Part shown: positions 42,056 to 54,013 of the stretch, one piece after another | Layout of the letters: each line of letters opens with the position of its first letter | Numbering within the stretch: the first letter of the stretch is position 1 | Origin: Nematostella vectensis | Lineage: Eukaryota; Cnidaria; Anthozoa; Actiniaria; Edwardsiidae | DNA: 64,000 nt | Direction: 5' to 3' | Assembly: GCF_932526225.1 (NCBI RefSeq) | Contig: NC_064034.1 | Span: 1,846,001-1,910,000 of the forward strand | Translations under genes and position numbers: made by a program | Notes under the pieces: model-generated | Seen by the model: only the letters and a program-made list of their open reading frames with translations | The model's database searches: none | Told to the model about the DNA's origin: nothing

Positions 42056-43445
42056 AATTATAGAGCTTGGTGTATTTTTGAAAGGATAGATAAAGACATA
42101 CCTTTGCCAATAAACGTTGATGCTAGCTTATAGCTTACAAATGTCGTGACGTTAAAATCTCTCGATATTGGATTGCTTGGTGACAGTTTATTTTTGTGTG
42201 AATAAACATAACAAATTGAAAATTACGAAATTAAATTGACGTGGAAATAAAGAGTATTGAGGTGATCAGATGTGTGCGGAAGGCATTGATTGTATAGAAC
42301 AGTCAAAAACGCAGGAAAGACTTTGAAAGTTTCCACCTTACAACCTACTCAATAAGATATCAAAAATCGACTCTATTTTTCATCCTGATAATGTTGTTTT
42401 TCCTTGTTGAATATGATAAAAATAACATGGCTTGTGATGATGCTATTTATTTTTCCAAATGAACCCCTTTAAGACATGTAAGCACTGACCCATGGCCTAC
42501 AATACACCTAATGATGTGTTAGGGTACTAGTCGGGATCTTTAAGACGAAGGCGAGGCTGATATTTTCAAGCTTTAATTGTTCACAACCGCAACCGCAGAA
42601 TAGCAACCGCACAATATAACAACATAACATACAGAACTAAGCTCGCTATATTTATACGCTAGGACCAGACAGCAACCGATGTGGTGGTCCCACATGAAAG
42701 GAGATAAATGTAAAACAATTCAAGAAAGAACTGGGAGAATTGGATACAGCGGCGTAGCCAAGATTTTTTAACAGGAAGGGGCACAAAAGGGACATTGTCT
42801 CCTGTATTTTAGATAATGTCTCATATATTTACTTTATTTTTGGTTGCTAAAAGGGGGGGCCGGGCCCCCTAAGCAACCCCCCTGGCAACGTCCCTGGGAT
42901 ACATTCGGCCAAACGAACCAATCAGCCAAAAGCGTGAGGGCGCCGTGGGAAATCACACAGTTGGTCTCTCGTCCCTGCGCATACAAAATAATTGATGCAA
43001 GGCAAGGTAACTCTAAGATAACACTACTAATTAAGCAACTTTTAAAACTTAACTGCGCATGCTCAAAGAGCGAGGGACTACAACATTTTCCTTTAAATAA
43101 AATAACGATAAAAATAAATGATGTCTAAACCAAGTGGTGAAGATGGCATGTGGTTCCGAAGAAGAGTTTAGCTTGCCAAATAAAATGTCCGAAACGAAAA
43201 GAAGAAACTATGATTTTGCCACGTCTGGATTTAGACGCACCAAAAGGTCATCGAAGTAGAGGGTCTAAAATCTTGACTAAGGAAACCATCAATTGTAAAC
43301 AAAATCTAAATTGTCCTTAAAAGATAAACAAAACTTTCGTTTTTTTATGATAGGAACATGAAATACTAGACGACAAGTAACTATTACTTAAACAATATGA
43401 CAACCGTCCTGTAAGAGATGTATAGCTTGTATGTATGACGACAAG
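42056..43445. other. Gene C 3' flank and intergenic region
   Basis: 42,056-42,500 matches the 3' flank of genes D-F (TTCAATAGAATTATAGAGCT; later GACCCATGGCCTACA), so it is shared ancestral flank. It has AATAAA at 42109-42114 where D-F have AGTAAA. From 42,740 to 42,900 there is a G/C-run stretch (GGGGGGGCCGGGCCCCCT) like a dispersed repeat. No exon 1-3 for gene D is seen here. Confidence 0.55.
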
Positions 43446-44305
43446 TAATAAACAAAACCCTCACCCAGCACCACCAGCACCACCCCTATCAAACCCTCAC
43501 CCAGCACCACCCCTATCAAACTCTCACCCAGCACCACCCCTATCAAACCCTCACCCAGCACCACCCCTATCAAACCCTCACCCAGCACCACCCCTATCAA
43601 ACCCTCACCCAGCACCACCAGCACCACCCCTATCAAACCCTCACCCAGCACCACCCCTATCAAACCCTCACCCAGCACCACCAGCACCACCCCTATCAAA
43701 CCCTCACCCAGCACCACCCCTATCAAACTCTCACCCAGCACCACCAGCACCACCCCTATCAAACCCTCACCCAGCACCACCCCTATCAAACCCTCACCCA
43801 GCACCACCCCTATCAAACCCTCACCCAGCACCACCCCTATCAAACCCTCACCCAGTACCACCCCTATCAAACCCTCACCCAGCACCACCCCTATCAAACC
43901 CTCACCCAGCACCACCCCTATCAAACCCTCACCCAGCACCACCCCTATCAAACTCTCACCCAGCACCACCAGCACCACCCCTATCAAACCCTCACCCAGC
44001 ACCACCCCTATCAAACCCTCACCCAGCACCACCCCTATCAAACCCTCACCCAGCACCACCCCTATCAAACCCTCACCCAGCACCACCCCTATCAAACCCT
44101 CACCCAGCACCACCCCTATCAAACTCTCACCCAGCACCACCCCTATCAAACCCTCACCCAGCACCACCCCTATCAAACTCTCACCCAGCACCACCCCTAT
44201 CAAACCCTCACCCAGCACCACCCCTATCAAACCCTCACCCAGCACCACCCCTATCAAACCCTCACCCAGTACCACCCCTATCAAACCCTCACCCAGCACC
44301 ACGCC
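43446..44305 (+). repeat. 27-bp stalk minisatellite in gene D, about 30 copies
   Basis: Same unit as in gene C. All length variants (27 or 36 bp) are multiples of three, so the membrane-linked frame survives. All three plus-strand frames and one minus-strand frame are free of stops, giving several long false open frames. Confidence 0.95.
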
Positions 44306-45803
44306 TGGAGTGCATGACCGAGGGGACAGGGTCCAGCATCAAGGTCGTGACGAGTTTGGCATGGCAGCCATTATATCCGGGGTCGTTGCCGCTATTGTTG
44401 TACTTCTTGTCCTGGCTATCATAGCGGCCTTGTGGTACAGAAGAAGACGGTTGAATGGTATGTGATGGATACTATTTGAAGGGTGACACAGTGGAAGCTC
44501 GATTTACTATTTATTTCTGGTCCCGCCAAACAAAAGCATGTGAAAAAGCGACTCGATTTAAGAAATTGATATATTGATTTCTGGCCCTGTCAAACAGTAA
44601 CTGATCCTAAACAATCATAATCAAAATAACCAAATAGTCGTGATCTCTCCTTTAATGACCGCAACTTAAGTTCACTCATTTTGGAACAACCAAACAAAAA
44701 GTGAGATTGTGATTGGTTAGGTATTAATTTGATTTTTTTTAACTACTTTTCAGGAAACGTGCCAAATTCAAGCAACCAAACAGTAAGTAGTAACGTTTTC
44801 GCAATTAAAAAAGACATACATAAGAACTTTTTTGATGCTCTTTTTAGGTGGTTTTCGGGACAAGTATGAATGCCGCCATCCACAAAGAGGACCGTGACGG
44901 AAATCACCAGGATGTAAGAATATCTGGTTTTTTTTTTATTCTTTTTATTTTTTTGGCTTCTTCCAAAGGCTTATTTTAAGAATTTCTGATTCTATCAGGC
45001 TGCTTCGGGTCCAGATAACAATGCCTTAGCACTGGATTATAGCGAGTATGACTTGCCGGTTATCACGAAGGAAGCCCCAGGCAAGTGTAAAAAATGTACA
45101 GATTAAAATGATAACAATAAATTTATAGTATATATAACAACTACTTACTAACTGAGCGCGAGGCTTGTACATTTGCGGCGAAAAAAAAATCGATTGCCTA
45201 ACTATATTGTCCATATTGATTCGCGTGTTTTCAAATAAAAACTTTTTTTTTTACCACCAAACTATCGTATTCCTGGACTTGAAGAACTTTGTGGATAACC
45301 GTCTTTGTTTGGGTCTTTCTTGTTTGCCCTTTTTTCATAATACTCTCTCCATCGGTTGATGATGATGATGTTTTTATCACAGAAAAATTAACTGGATTTA
45401 AAACATCATCGATCAAGTATAGATTTTTCTGAAAAAAAAAAATGCGTTTGAGGGGGTAAGGTGCAATACAAAAGCTGTAATCACATTTAAAATTGTAGAG
45501 TTTAGTATCGTGTCAAATTTAACGTGAGTAAAACAATGAGTGAGTAAAAAATCTTTTTCAGACTACGACTACGACCCTGTCCACATGGAATCGTGCGAGG
45601 ACTTTCTAGCGGGGCCTGATTATGAAGGAACAGAAAAATCCTTGAATCCAGAAGAGTCAAATGAAGCCACTTTAATATGTAGCATCGCTCCTAGTCTCGT
45701 GATGGGACCTGATTCAGCATCAGCTGAAAGTACTGATAGAACGTACGAGAGCTTGAGAAATCCAGCAAGCCATATCTATCAGTCACTGAACAAACAATGT
45801 TAG
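43446..45803 (+). CDS. Receptor gene D: partial, stalk, membrane and ITAM-tail exons (exons 4-8)
   Basis: Exons: stalk plus helix about 43446-44457, then 44754-44782, 44848-44913, 44999-45080 and 45562-45803. Phases match gene B and copies E/F. The stalk is about 30 TTPIKPSPS repeats, followed by GVHDRG, a membrane helix (AAIISGVVAAIVVLLVLAII) and RRRR. The tail has LDYSEYDLPVI (YDLP, a YxxP motif), DYDYDP, GPDYEGT and ends TYESLRNPASHIYQSL, a canonical ITAM (YxxL-x7-YxxL; 45744-45788). In the stalk frame a TAA lies just before the repeats and no acceptor is visible after it, so the true 5' end of this exon is unknown. Exons 1-3 are not found upstream; the gene may be incomplete. The intron after 45080 has a GC donor (CAG/GCAAGT). 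Confidence 0.65.
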
Positions 45804-45864
45804 CCATTTGCGCACTACTAGAAAGAGACTTTTGCGTCATGCCAGTTTAATAGCACCCTCGGTT

Positions 45865-45927
45865 ACCCAGGGCGTCACGGTCAGCGTGACGCATCGTTCT
45901 CGCGCCTGTTGCCTCGACGCCCTGGGT
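45865..45927. other. Nested hairpin in the receptor 3' UTR
   Basis: The outer arms are ACCCAGGGCGTC (45865-45876) and GACGCCCTGGGT (45916-45927), a perfect 12-bp inverted repeat. Inside, GCGTCACG and CGTGACGC (45872-45892) form a second, overlapping 8-bp hairpin, so the two stems compete. It is repeated in the 3' UTRs of E (53374-53436) and F (with a small change in the loop). Confidence 0.75.
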
Positions 45928-46088
45928 TTCGAGGATGGTTCAATAGAATTATAGAGCTTGGAGTATTTTTGAAAGGATAGGTTATGACATACCTTTTCCA
46001 GTAAACGTTGATCCCTCAGTGACGTTCTCGATATTGGTTGGTTTGATATTTGTTGACGGTTTATTTTTGTGAATTATTGAAAACTAGT

Positions 46089-46740
<652 letters not shown>

Positions 46741-47642
46741 TTTAGTCACCTTTTCCTATATCCGTGTTGGGAACCCTGTGTATGTTGTTTTTGGCGGGAA
46801 TCGGACGATCATGGACGTCATGGATCATGGATCATCGGACGACCATGCCAGTTCGCAGCACGTTCATATGTAGGGTTTTGTGAATTAGAGAGTGGATCGT
46901 GAATCCTCGCTTCGTTGGCTTTCATTGGCTGACTATTTGGTGGTCGATTCCATAATTTGAGCACAGTCCTTCTCTTAGCGTGTTATATATAGTATAGATA
47001 GTATAGATTGCGAAATTAAAGTGACGCTATCAGCGCTGTGAGGCCAATATATAAGAACAGGAGCGTTCTTAAAATACCTTTGTGATGACAAACAGGGGGG
47101 GACTGGGTCATTTCATAGAACGGGCTGGGAATTGTTCTGGTAGATAAACGATCGCCAATTGTTAATCTACGTCGGGCGGGGTTCGCGTAGATAAGTAATA
47201 AGCAATTATTGCTAATTATTAATCTACGGCGGGACTGGGGCCTTTCATAGAAACGAGAGGGACCCGCGCGCGCCCCCCAGCCCGTTCTCCGTTGTTTTTT
47301 GTATTCCCTAGGGCATGCCCAACGCCTGGGGTATACCGTCTGGGGGCCTCGTGGGAGAGGGGTCGCTTAAAGCGTTTGCTTAAAGCGTTTGCTTAAAGCG
47401 TTTGCTCGATTTAAGGGGGTGGCTGGCCCCCCAGCGCTTCGCGCGGTAACATGTGGGAACCTTGCAATTAGACCCCCGTCTGTCCTGTAGTATACCGAGC
47501 ATTGGGTTGGCCGCCACCCTACGGAGCGCGGAATGACCGTTTTTCGGCCGTAAATTCAAAGCCGCTGGCGTGGCGTTTAAACCTGAGCTTTACTCGAACA
47601 CCTCGCTCCCGAACTCCTCGCGAATTTCTCGCAGTCTCTTTT

Positions 47643-48455
47643 TCATCTTTTCGCGTGTCTCCAGGGAGGGCCCTTTCTTGCTTTTTTTCTCACGCGATGC
47701 GAGGCCGTGTCTTGTTCCCGAAGTATTAGCCGAAACTCTTCGTCTGAGATATGCCCATCTTGCAGAGCCTTAGAGACCAGCTCGCTGATCGAGTTTTTCT
47801 TACTCTCCGCTAAAACCATCGTGTCTTCGTGTTTAGCCACCTTGCTCGTAAGACCCCTAGAGACTACCCCTGCGCCTGCGCCCACGACACCGACACCGAC
47901 CAGCCCAGCGACCCCTGCCAGCGGACCGCCGACCAGAACCCCTATCCCACTCAAAGAGACCACTACCCCGGCGCTGGAAAGCGCCCCTGCAGCGATGCCG
48001 GATGCCACAGACACAGCATGGGTAACGGCAAAGGCGCGCTTATACTTTTTCCGCACCTGTCGATGATGCGTTATCTCGTTGTCTAAAACCGCCTGAGTGT
48101 CACATATTTTCTGGAGTCGGAAGCTTTGCACGTCGCCGCCGACGCCCTGCGTCATGTTTGCGGGCAGACACTGGGAAGCGAGGGGGTCCGGCTCCGCGGT
48201 CAGAATCTTGCTTTCAGCGGGGTTGATTGTTTCCACGATGGACTCGGCCGTGTGGTGCCCGGCTGGCAGAGTAGCGATGGGCGGGAGGGCGGCTATAGTC
48301 GTTATCTGATGCTCTCGCTCGAGATTATACCAGCTGTTAAACAGCGAGCACTGCCGGAGCGCCACGAAGCGTGGGCGCCTTATCGGCCGCTCGAAGAAAA
48401 GCGTCTGTTCGCCTTTGGTGAGCACAATATGTAGGACCACCATTGTGTTGAACAC
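47643..48455 (-). CDS. Virus-like structural-type protein with internal deletion, copy 1
   Basis: Open frame of 270 codons (GTG at 48455; first ATG 48443). The N-terminal third is a soluble segment. The middle (about residues 145-200) is a Gly/Ala/Val-rich hydrophobic stretch with two likely membrane helices. The C-terminus is charged, with the motif ISDEEFRLIL, and ends in a basic tail. Comparison with the third copy shows about 450 bp missing around 48,190, so this is a deletion product although still open. Its start faces the plus gene at 48,486 with only 30 bp between. It resembles minor capsid/penton-type genes of Polinton-like elements in cnidarians; this is inference. Confidence 0.5.
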   Translation of the reverse strand: MFNTMVVLHIVLTKGEQTLFFERPIRRPRFVALRQCSLFNSWYNLEREHQITTIAALPPIATLPAGHHTAESIVETINPAESKILTAEPDPLASQCLPANMTQGVGGDVQSFRLQKICDTQAVLDNEITHHRQVRKKYKRAFAVTHAVSVASGIAAGALSSAGVVVSLSGIGVLVGGPLAGVAGLVGVGVVGAGAGVVSRGLTSKVAKHEDTMVLAESKKNSISELVSKALQDGHISDEEFRLILREQDTASHRVRKKARKGPPWRHAKR

Positions 48456-48485
48456 AGCCCGCCTTCGTGTTTAATAGGACTGAGC

Positions 48486-49300
48486 ATGGATTGGGAAGGC
48501 TGGCGGATGCTGAACGAGGAGGCGATTCCCCGAAGGGGGGCAAAAGAGACGAAAAAGGCGGCAACTGCGGCGGGAGCCTCTATAGCCGAACATATCAAAC
48601 ACGCTATAGCCGAACAAGTCAAACACACAAAACCCGGTTTCCCTAGGTCTCTGACCCTCGGGCAAAAGCTGCTCTACGCCATGCCCGCGACCCACGTGGA
48701 GAGCACGGCCTCAGACATCACCCCACTACTCACGCAGCTAGAGATACACGTGGCTAAGGACAAATCATTCACGACTAGGGTCCGAGACATATTCAAAGAG
48801 ACAGTAGTCACGCACAAGTCCGCCAACGAGTCTCGCCGGTGGCTATCGGAGCCTTCCTATGGGTACTGGCCACAGCAACTCAACTTTGCGGTCTGGTGCG
48901 CAACCGCCGGATGCGGGGAGTCCCTAACCGACCCCGCTTCCGCCACGCTCCCCTCTGTCATCAGGGGATTTCTAAGGTTTCACGTCTAATTTACCACGCG
49001 GAAGATACTCTACGAGCTCGAGTGTGGCTGATGCCGAGCGATCTGGTGATAAACACGCAAAGCGTCGTGGGCTACAACAATAAACTGCAGAAAGCCACAG
49101 ACTTCATGACGCTCGGCGCAAACGCGATCAACACCGAGACAAAGCCAGTCGGTGCTCATAACATGGCCGGTGGGCATCCTAGGGTGCAACACGTGACTGA
49201 TTCGAGGATCGACCGCGAGGTGCGAAGCAAGGCTTTCGCACCTGCGAAAGTGCACGCAGAGGGCGCGGCGCCTGCCCCCTCTTCACGATGCGCAGCATGA
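48486..49300 (+). pseudogene. Virus-like gene of unknown function, frameshifted and internally deleted, copy 1
   Basis: It begins MDWEGWRMLNEEAIPRRGAK and is open for 167 codons to 48,989. The sense then continues in another frame to 49,300, with the motif VVGYNNKLQKATDFM. The frame break lies near 48,985, and a further join near 49,018 suggests lost internal sequence. The N-terminus is basic and Ala-rich; no membrane segment or catalytic motif is recognised. Confidence 0.5.
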
Positions 49301-49387
49301 CGCGCTTCGCGCCACCCGGACCGGGCGAAAAGAGTGACCACACGCCCTCAAGGCGGGGTTGTCGGCACTCGCGGTGGCCGCGGCGTA

Positions 49388-50315
49388 TTACTTGTTCCGA
49401 TGATTGCTTTGCATTCGACGAACCAAGAACGCGGCTACGGCTAGAATGAGCAGCCACGCATTCTCGCCAAGGAATTTCACCGCTTCTCCTGCAGCCTTAA
49501 ACACGAAGTTCGCGATGTTGCCTACTAGCCCAGGGAGAAGCTCGCCTAGCTTTTCCCCGATAGCCTTAAGCCAGTTACCGACCCCTCTGGCCACGGAGGA
49601 GAGCGACTTGCCTAGCGACGTCACAATGGCCGCGATCGTCGTCGCTTCGGCCAACCCGATAGCGGTGACAGTAAAGCCGTATTTTTGAAGATGGCTTTGA
49701 TGCGCTCTCCGAGCGGCTTTTGGTTCTCGAGCTCTCGATTTTTGCGTTCTAGTTCGTCAATCTCGGATAGCCTCTCCTCGTTGCGCTCACGGGCCTCTTG
49801 GCGGCGACTTTCTGACGTGTTAGGGTCGTCGATGGTCTTCCTGTCTGTGACTACCACCCCTAGCAGCTCTTGGAATCGTTCTGTGTTCTCCTGGATGACC
49901 GCGTCTATCTCTGCCACGGACCCCATCGCCAGCCTGAAGCCTTTCAACTTTGCAACGTCCTGTCGAAAGCCCCCGTTCTCATTGAACAGCTGTCTTGTTT
50001 TAGTCCAACCTCCTTTGTCGAGGTTGCAAAGCTGTATTAGCGTCTTTCCCCTCCGGTCTGACTGGAACAGTATCAGATTCTCGTTAAGGTCTGGGTATTT
50101 CTCCCTGAGGGACTGGAGACCGAGTCTTGTCGCTGCACCCTCTGTGGTGAACGAGGTTTCAGCGGTCGTTTGCGTCCGGGCGATGACGTGCTCGTCATTG
50201 GGATCGACTCCCCATCGTCGGGGTCAAACGGGATAAGGGGCGTCGTCTCGTCGTCCCTGTCTTCGGCGGACGCACCCGGCAAGGTATCGTCAATGTCAAC
50301 GTCAACATTATCCAT
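49388..50315 (-). pseudogene. Virus-like coiled-coil plus membrane-helix protein, frameshifted, copy 1
   Basis: It starts MDNVDVDIDDTLPG (acidic) at 50315. Frame changes occur at about 50,080 and again at about 49,665. The middle piece (49947 down) has a charged coiled coil (RERNEERLSEIDELERKNRE). The last piece (49654-49388) has an amphipathic Gly/Leu stretch and a C-terminal membrane helix (ENAWLLILAVAAFLV) with a basic end. It is divergent from the capsid-like gene at 50,400, with 84 bp between. Confidence 0.5.
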
Positions 50316-50399
50316 GATGCGTGCGCATAACTCATGCTACGCTATATTAGACATGTCTAACAGTCCGCACCATAGCCACGTGACTTCATACTACTAGGA

Positions 50400-51256
50400 A
50401 TGTCAGTCAGCGATAAGCTTGACCCCCAACGAACACCCAGAACTCCTCTGGGGTTGAAAGCCGAGAGAACTGTTCACCGGGTCACTCTCAACCCGTCGAC
50501 GGCTTCCCCCGGCGAGACGCTATATGTGGCGGTCCCAAAGCTATCGGAAGGCGTCACGCCTGTGCCTGGCTCCTTGAGGGTCGGTTTCGATCTCTCCATC
50601 TCAGGCCAAGCGAATAATACCGTCGTGAACAACGTCGGCCCAAATCTCGTGAGCCGCCTGAAAATCATGTTTGCAGGAGAAACGCTCCAGGACACCAACC
50701 GCTACAATGTCTTTAAGACGTATGAGGAGTTTTACCTGTCCAAGGTCGAGAGAGAGGACCGCCTGGAGCAGGGCATACAGTCAGAAAACATGCGCAAGCT
50801 TCGCTCCAAGGCTGGCGATAAAGCGACTAGTAACGCTAAGGAGAACGCTCTAAACGCTAAAAGTACACCATCCCGCTAGACCATTCTCTGCTGACGGACC
50901 ACGGCGTACTGTACCCAAGGGCGCTCTCCGAGGCGCTGCTCTTCGAGATCACGCTCGCAACGGTTGACCAGGTAGTAGTCGGAAGCGATGCTACCAAATT
51001 ATATCGGCATCAAAAATCTAGAGCTGGAATACGGGGGCACAGAGGGGCGCCTGCCGCCCCGGCAGTCAGCACCGAGTCGTTCTATGGCAATGACAAGTTT
51101 GCTATGTGGATCGACCTTCGAACGACGGACGACAGTGCTATCCATGGGGGTGGTCTCCTATTGGTCAACACCCGCGACGGTGTGCATCTCGAGATAAAAC
51201 GCACGGCAAGCGGCACTCATCCAGTATTTAAATGTTCATTCTTCATACCCCCTTGA
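50400..51256 (+). pseudogene. Major-capsid-like gene of a Polinton/adintovirus-type element, broken, copy 1
   Basis: Open for 159 codons from ATG 50400 with the motifs ASPGETLYVAVPKLSEG, NNVGPNLVSRLKIMF and QDTNRYNVFKTYEEF, consistent with the N-terminal half of a double-jelly-roll capsid protein. A frame change near 50,865 and missing internal sequence near 51,050 follow. A C-terminal part with NDKFAMWIDLRTTDD and HLEIKRTASG ends at 51,256. The assignment is by motif resemblance only. The gene is non-functional as it stands. Confidence 0.55.
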
Positions 51257-51353
51257 TTCGGCATTCCATGTTGCCAAGCGAGCGAACACCGTAACCTTAA
51301 TCACTGATCCAATCTTTATAGATGGACACGCTTTTTATTTATTCCTTGCATAG

Positions 51354-53312
51354 TTTACGCGTCTAGAAGGACCATCAGCAGTGCAAGGTCACGTGATACG
51401 CATCGTGTATATTTATCACCTTCGGAAGGAGACCCTTCCAGGATGCTTTATGGTGAAAATGGAAGGCAGCGTCACATGTGAGTTTATCAGAAGACAAAAA
51501 AGCTATGCCAGTCGAGATAGACAGATCTATTTCATTTCAACTCATTCTTAACAGGCCCAGCGCCAGACCTGCCATCCTCGGTCACCATGACAATATCACC
51601 ACAGAAAACTGCAACAAAACCTTCAACTTTTCAACCACAATCTTCAACTCGACATCCACTTACATCCATAACCACACGCACCACCCCTATCAAACCCTCA
51701 CCCAGTACCACCCCTATCAAACCCTCACCCAGCACCACCCCTATCAAACCCTCACCCAGCACCACCAGCACCACCCCTATCAAACCCTCACCCAACACCA
51801 CGCCTGGAGTGCATGACCGAGGGGGCAGGGTCCAGTATCCACAAGGTCGTGACGAGTCTGGCATGGCAGCCATCACCTCCGGGGTCGTCGCCGCTATTGT
51901 TGTACTTCTTGTCCTGGCTATCATAGCGGCCTTGTGGTACAGAAGAAGACGGTTGAATGGTATGTGATGGATACTATTTAAAGGGTGATACAGTGGAAGC
52001 TCGATTTACTATTTATTTCTGGTCCCGTCAAACAAAAGCATGTGAAAACGCGACTCGATTTAAGAAATTGATATATTGATTTCTGGCCCTGTCAAACAGT
52101 AACTGATCCTAACCAATCATAATCAAAATAACCAAATTGTCGTGATCTCTCCTTTAATGACCGCAACTTAAGTTCACACATTTTGGAACAACCAAACAAA
52201 AAATGAGATTGTGATTGGTTAGGTATTATTTGATTTTTTTAACTACTTTTCAGGAAACGTGCCAAATTCAAGCAACCAAACAGTAAGTGGTAACGTTTTC
52301 GCAATTAAAAAAGACATGAAAGACATACATTAGAACTTTGGTAATGCTCTTTTTAGGTGGTTTTCGGGACAAGTATGAATGCCGCCATCCACAAAGAGAA
52401 CCGTGACGGAAATCACCAGGATGTAAGAATATCTGGGTTTTTTTTTATTCTTTTTATTTTTTTGGCTTCTTCCAAAGGCTTATTTTAAGAATTTCTGACT
52501 TTATCAGGCTGCTTCGGGTCCAGATAACAATGCCTTTGCACTGGATTATAGCGAGTATGACTTGCCGGTTATCACGAAGGAAGCCCCAGGCAAGTGTAAA
52601 AAATGTACAGATTAAAATGATAACAATAAATTAATAGTATATAACAACTACTTATTAACTGAGCGCGAAGTTTGTACATTTGCGGCGAGAAAAAAAATCG
52701 ATTGCCTAACTATATTGTCCATAATGATTCGCGTGTTTTCAAATAAAAACTGGGTTTTTTTTACCACCAAACTATCGTATTCCTGGACTTAAAGAACTTT
52801 GTGGATAACCGTCTTTGTTTGGGTCTTTCTTGTTTGCCCTTTTTTCATAATACTCTCTCCATCGGTTGATGATGATGATGTTTTTATCACAGAAAAATTA
52901 ACTGGATTTAAAACATCATCGATTAAGTATAGATTTTTCTGTAAAAAAAAAGGCGTTTGAGGGGGTAAGGTGCAATACAAAAGCTGTAATCACATTTAAA
53001 ATTGTAGAGTTTAGTATCGTGTCAAATTTAACGTGAGTAAAACAATGAGTGAGTAAAAAATCTTTTTCAGACTACGACTACGACCCTGTCCACATGGAAT
53101 CGTGCGAGGACTTTCTAGCGGGGCCTGATTATGAAGGAACAGAAAAATCCTTGAATCCAGAAGAGTCAAATGAAGCCACTTTAATATGTAGCATCGCTCC
53201 TAGTCTCGTGATGGGACCTGATTCAGCATCAGCTGAAAGTACTGATAGAACGTACGAGAGCTTGAGAAATCCAGCAAGCCATATCTATCAGTCACTGAAC
53301 AAACAATGTTAG
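51354..53312 (+). CDS. Receptor gene E: truncated copy, exons 3-8 (315 codons), ITAM tail
   Basis: Exons 51354-51477, 51555-51959, 52254-52282, 52357-52422, 52508-52589 and 53071-53312 are in phase. Exon 3 contains GHVIRIVYIYHLRKE and GSVTC, matching gene B (GHIIRIKYHKG, GTIKC). Exon 4 has a Thr/Ser/Pro stalk with about four TTPIKPSPS units and the membrane helix. The tail is that of gene D with ITAM TYESLRNPASHIYQSL (53253-53297). No exon 1 or 2 (signal peptide, first cysteine module) lies upstream; the virus-like element sits there instead. Without those exons, surface expression is doubtful unless a promoter or leader is borrowed. The intron after 52589 has a GC donor. Its coding sequence appears identical to F. 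Confidence 0.7.
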
Positions 53313-53854
53313 CCATTTGCGCACTACTAGAAAGAGACTTTTGCGTCATGCCAGTTTAATAGCACCCTCGGTTACCCAGGGCGTCACGGTCAGCGTGACG
53401 CATCGTTCTCGCGCCTGTTGCCTCGACGCCCTGGGTTTCGAGGATGGTTCAATAGAATTATAGAGCTTGGAGTATTTTTGAAAGGATAGGTTATGACATA
53501 CCTTTTCCAGTAAACGTTGATCCCTCAGTGACGTTCTCGATATTGGTTGGTTTGATATTTGTTGACGGTTTATTTTTGTGAATTATTGAAAACTAGTGGT
53601 TACCCGTGAAACATTTACATAAAGCAATTCTTTGTTGTACAAAACTTTTTGAGGTATATTTCAATCCTTCATTGTATTGGGCTTCCTGGTGCTTTAGTGT
53701 AATAGTATGCGTCGTCATAAACATAACTTAAACAAATGCCTCCCTTTTGAATCCCCAATATATTTTTCCCATATTTAATTTACCATATAAAAATGTGAAG
53801 AGACGCTTTCTATAAAATACCGCCCTATAAACGTTCACTTTCTCGACCGCTAGT

Positions 53855-53890
<36 letters not shown>

Positions 53891-53912
53891 AATAATAATA
53901 ATAATAATAATA

Positions 53913-54013
<101 letters not shown>

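Larger units (their letters stand above)
47027..51300. mobile_element. Degraded Polinton/adintovirus-like element, copy 1
   Basis: A GC-rich block in AT-rich surroundings, with four broken genes in two divergent pairs: minus 48455-47643 / plus 48486, and minus 50315-49388 / plus 50400. Its left edge (CTATCAGCGCTGTGAGG) is set by comparison with the third copy and with the gene C flank. The right edge lies between the capsid-like stop (51,256) and gene E exon 3 (51,354). No polymerase, integrase, packaging ATPase or protease gene is seen, so only structural-type genes remain and the element cannot replicate by itself. Family assignment rests on the capsid-like gene and gene layout and is inference. 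Confidence 0.6.

Noticed and set aside
42844-43128. A possible exon for gene D upstream of its stalk
   Set aside because: There is no similarity to exons 1-3 of the family, and it starts in a G/C-run repeat-like stretch.
43388-44424. Open frames of 304 (minus) and 329 (plus) codons over the gene D stalk
   Set aside because: The plus one is out of frame with the membrane helix and runs into nonsense; the minus one is the Gly/Val shadow of the 27-bp unit.
49685-50236. A 183-codon plus-strand frame in the virus-like element (and partner at 57194-57745)
   Set aside because: It is Ser/Arg-rich and antisense to the better supported coiled-coil/membrane gene, whose acidic start and helix are recognisable on the minus strand.
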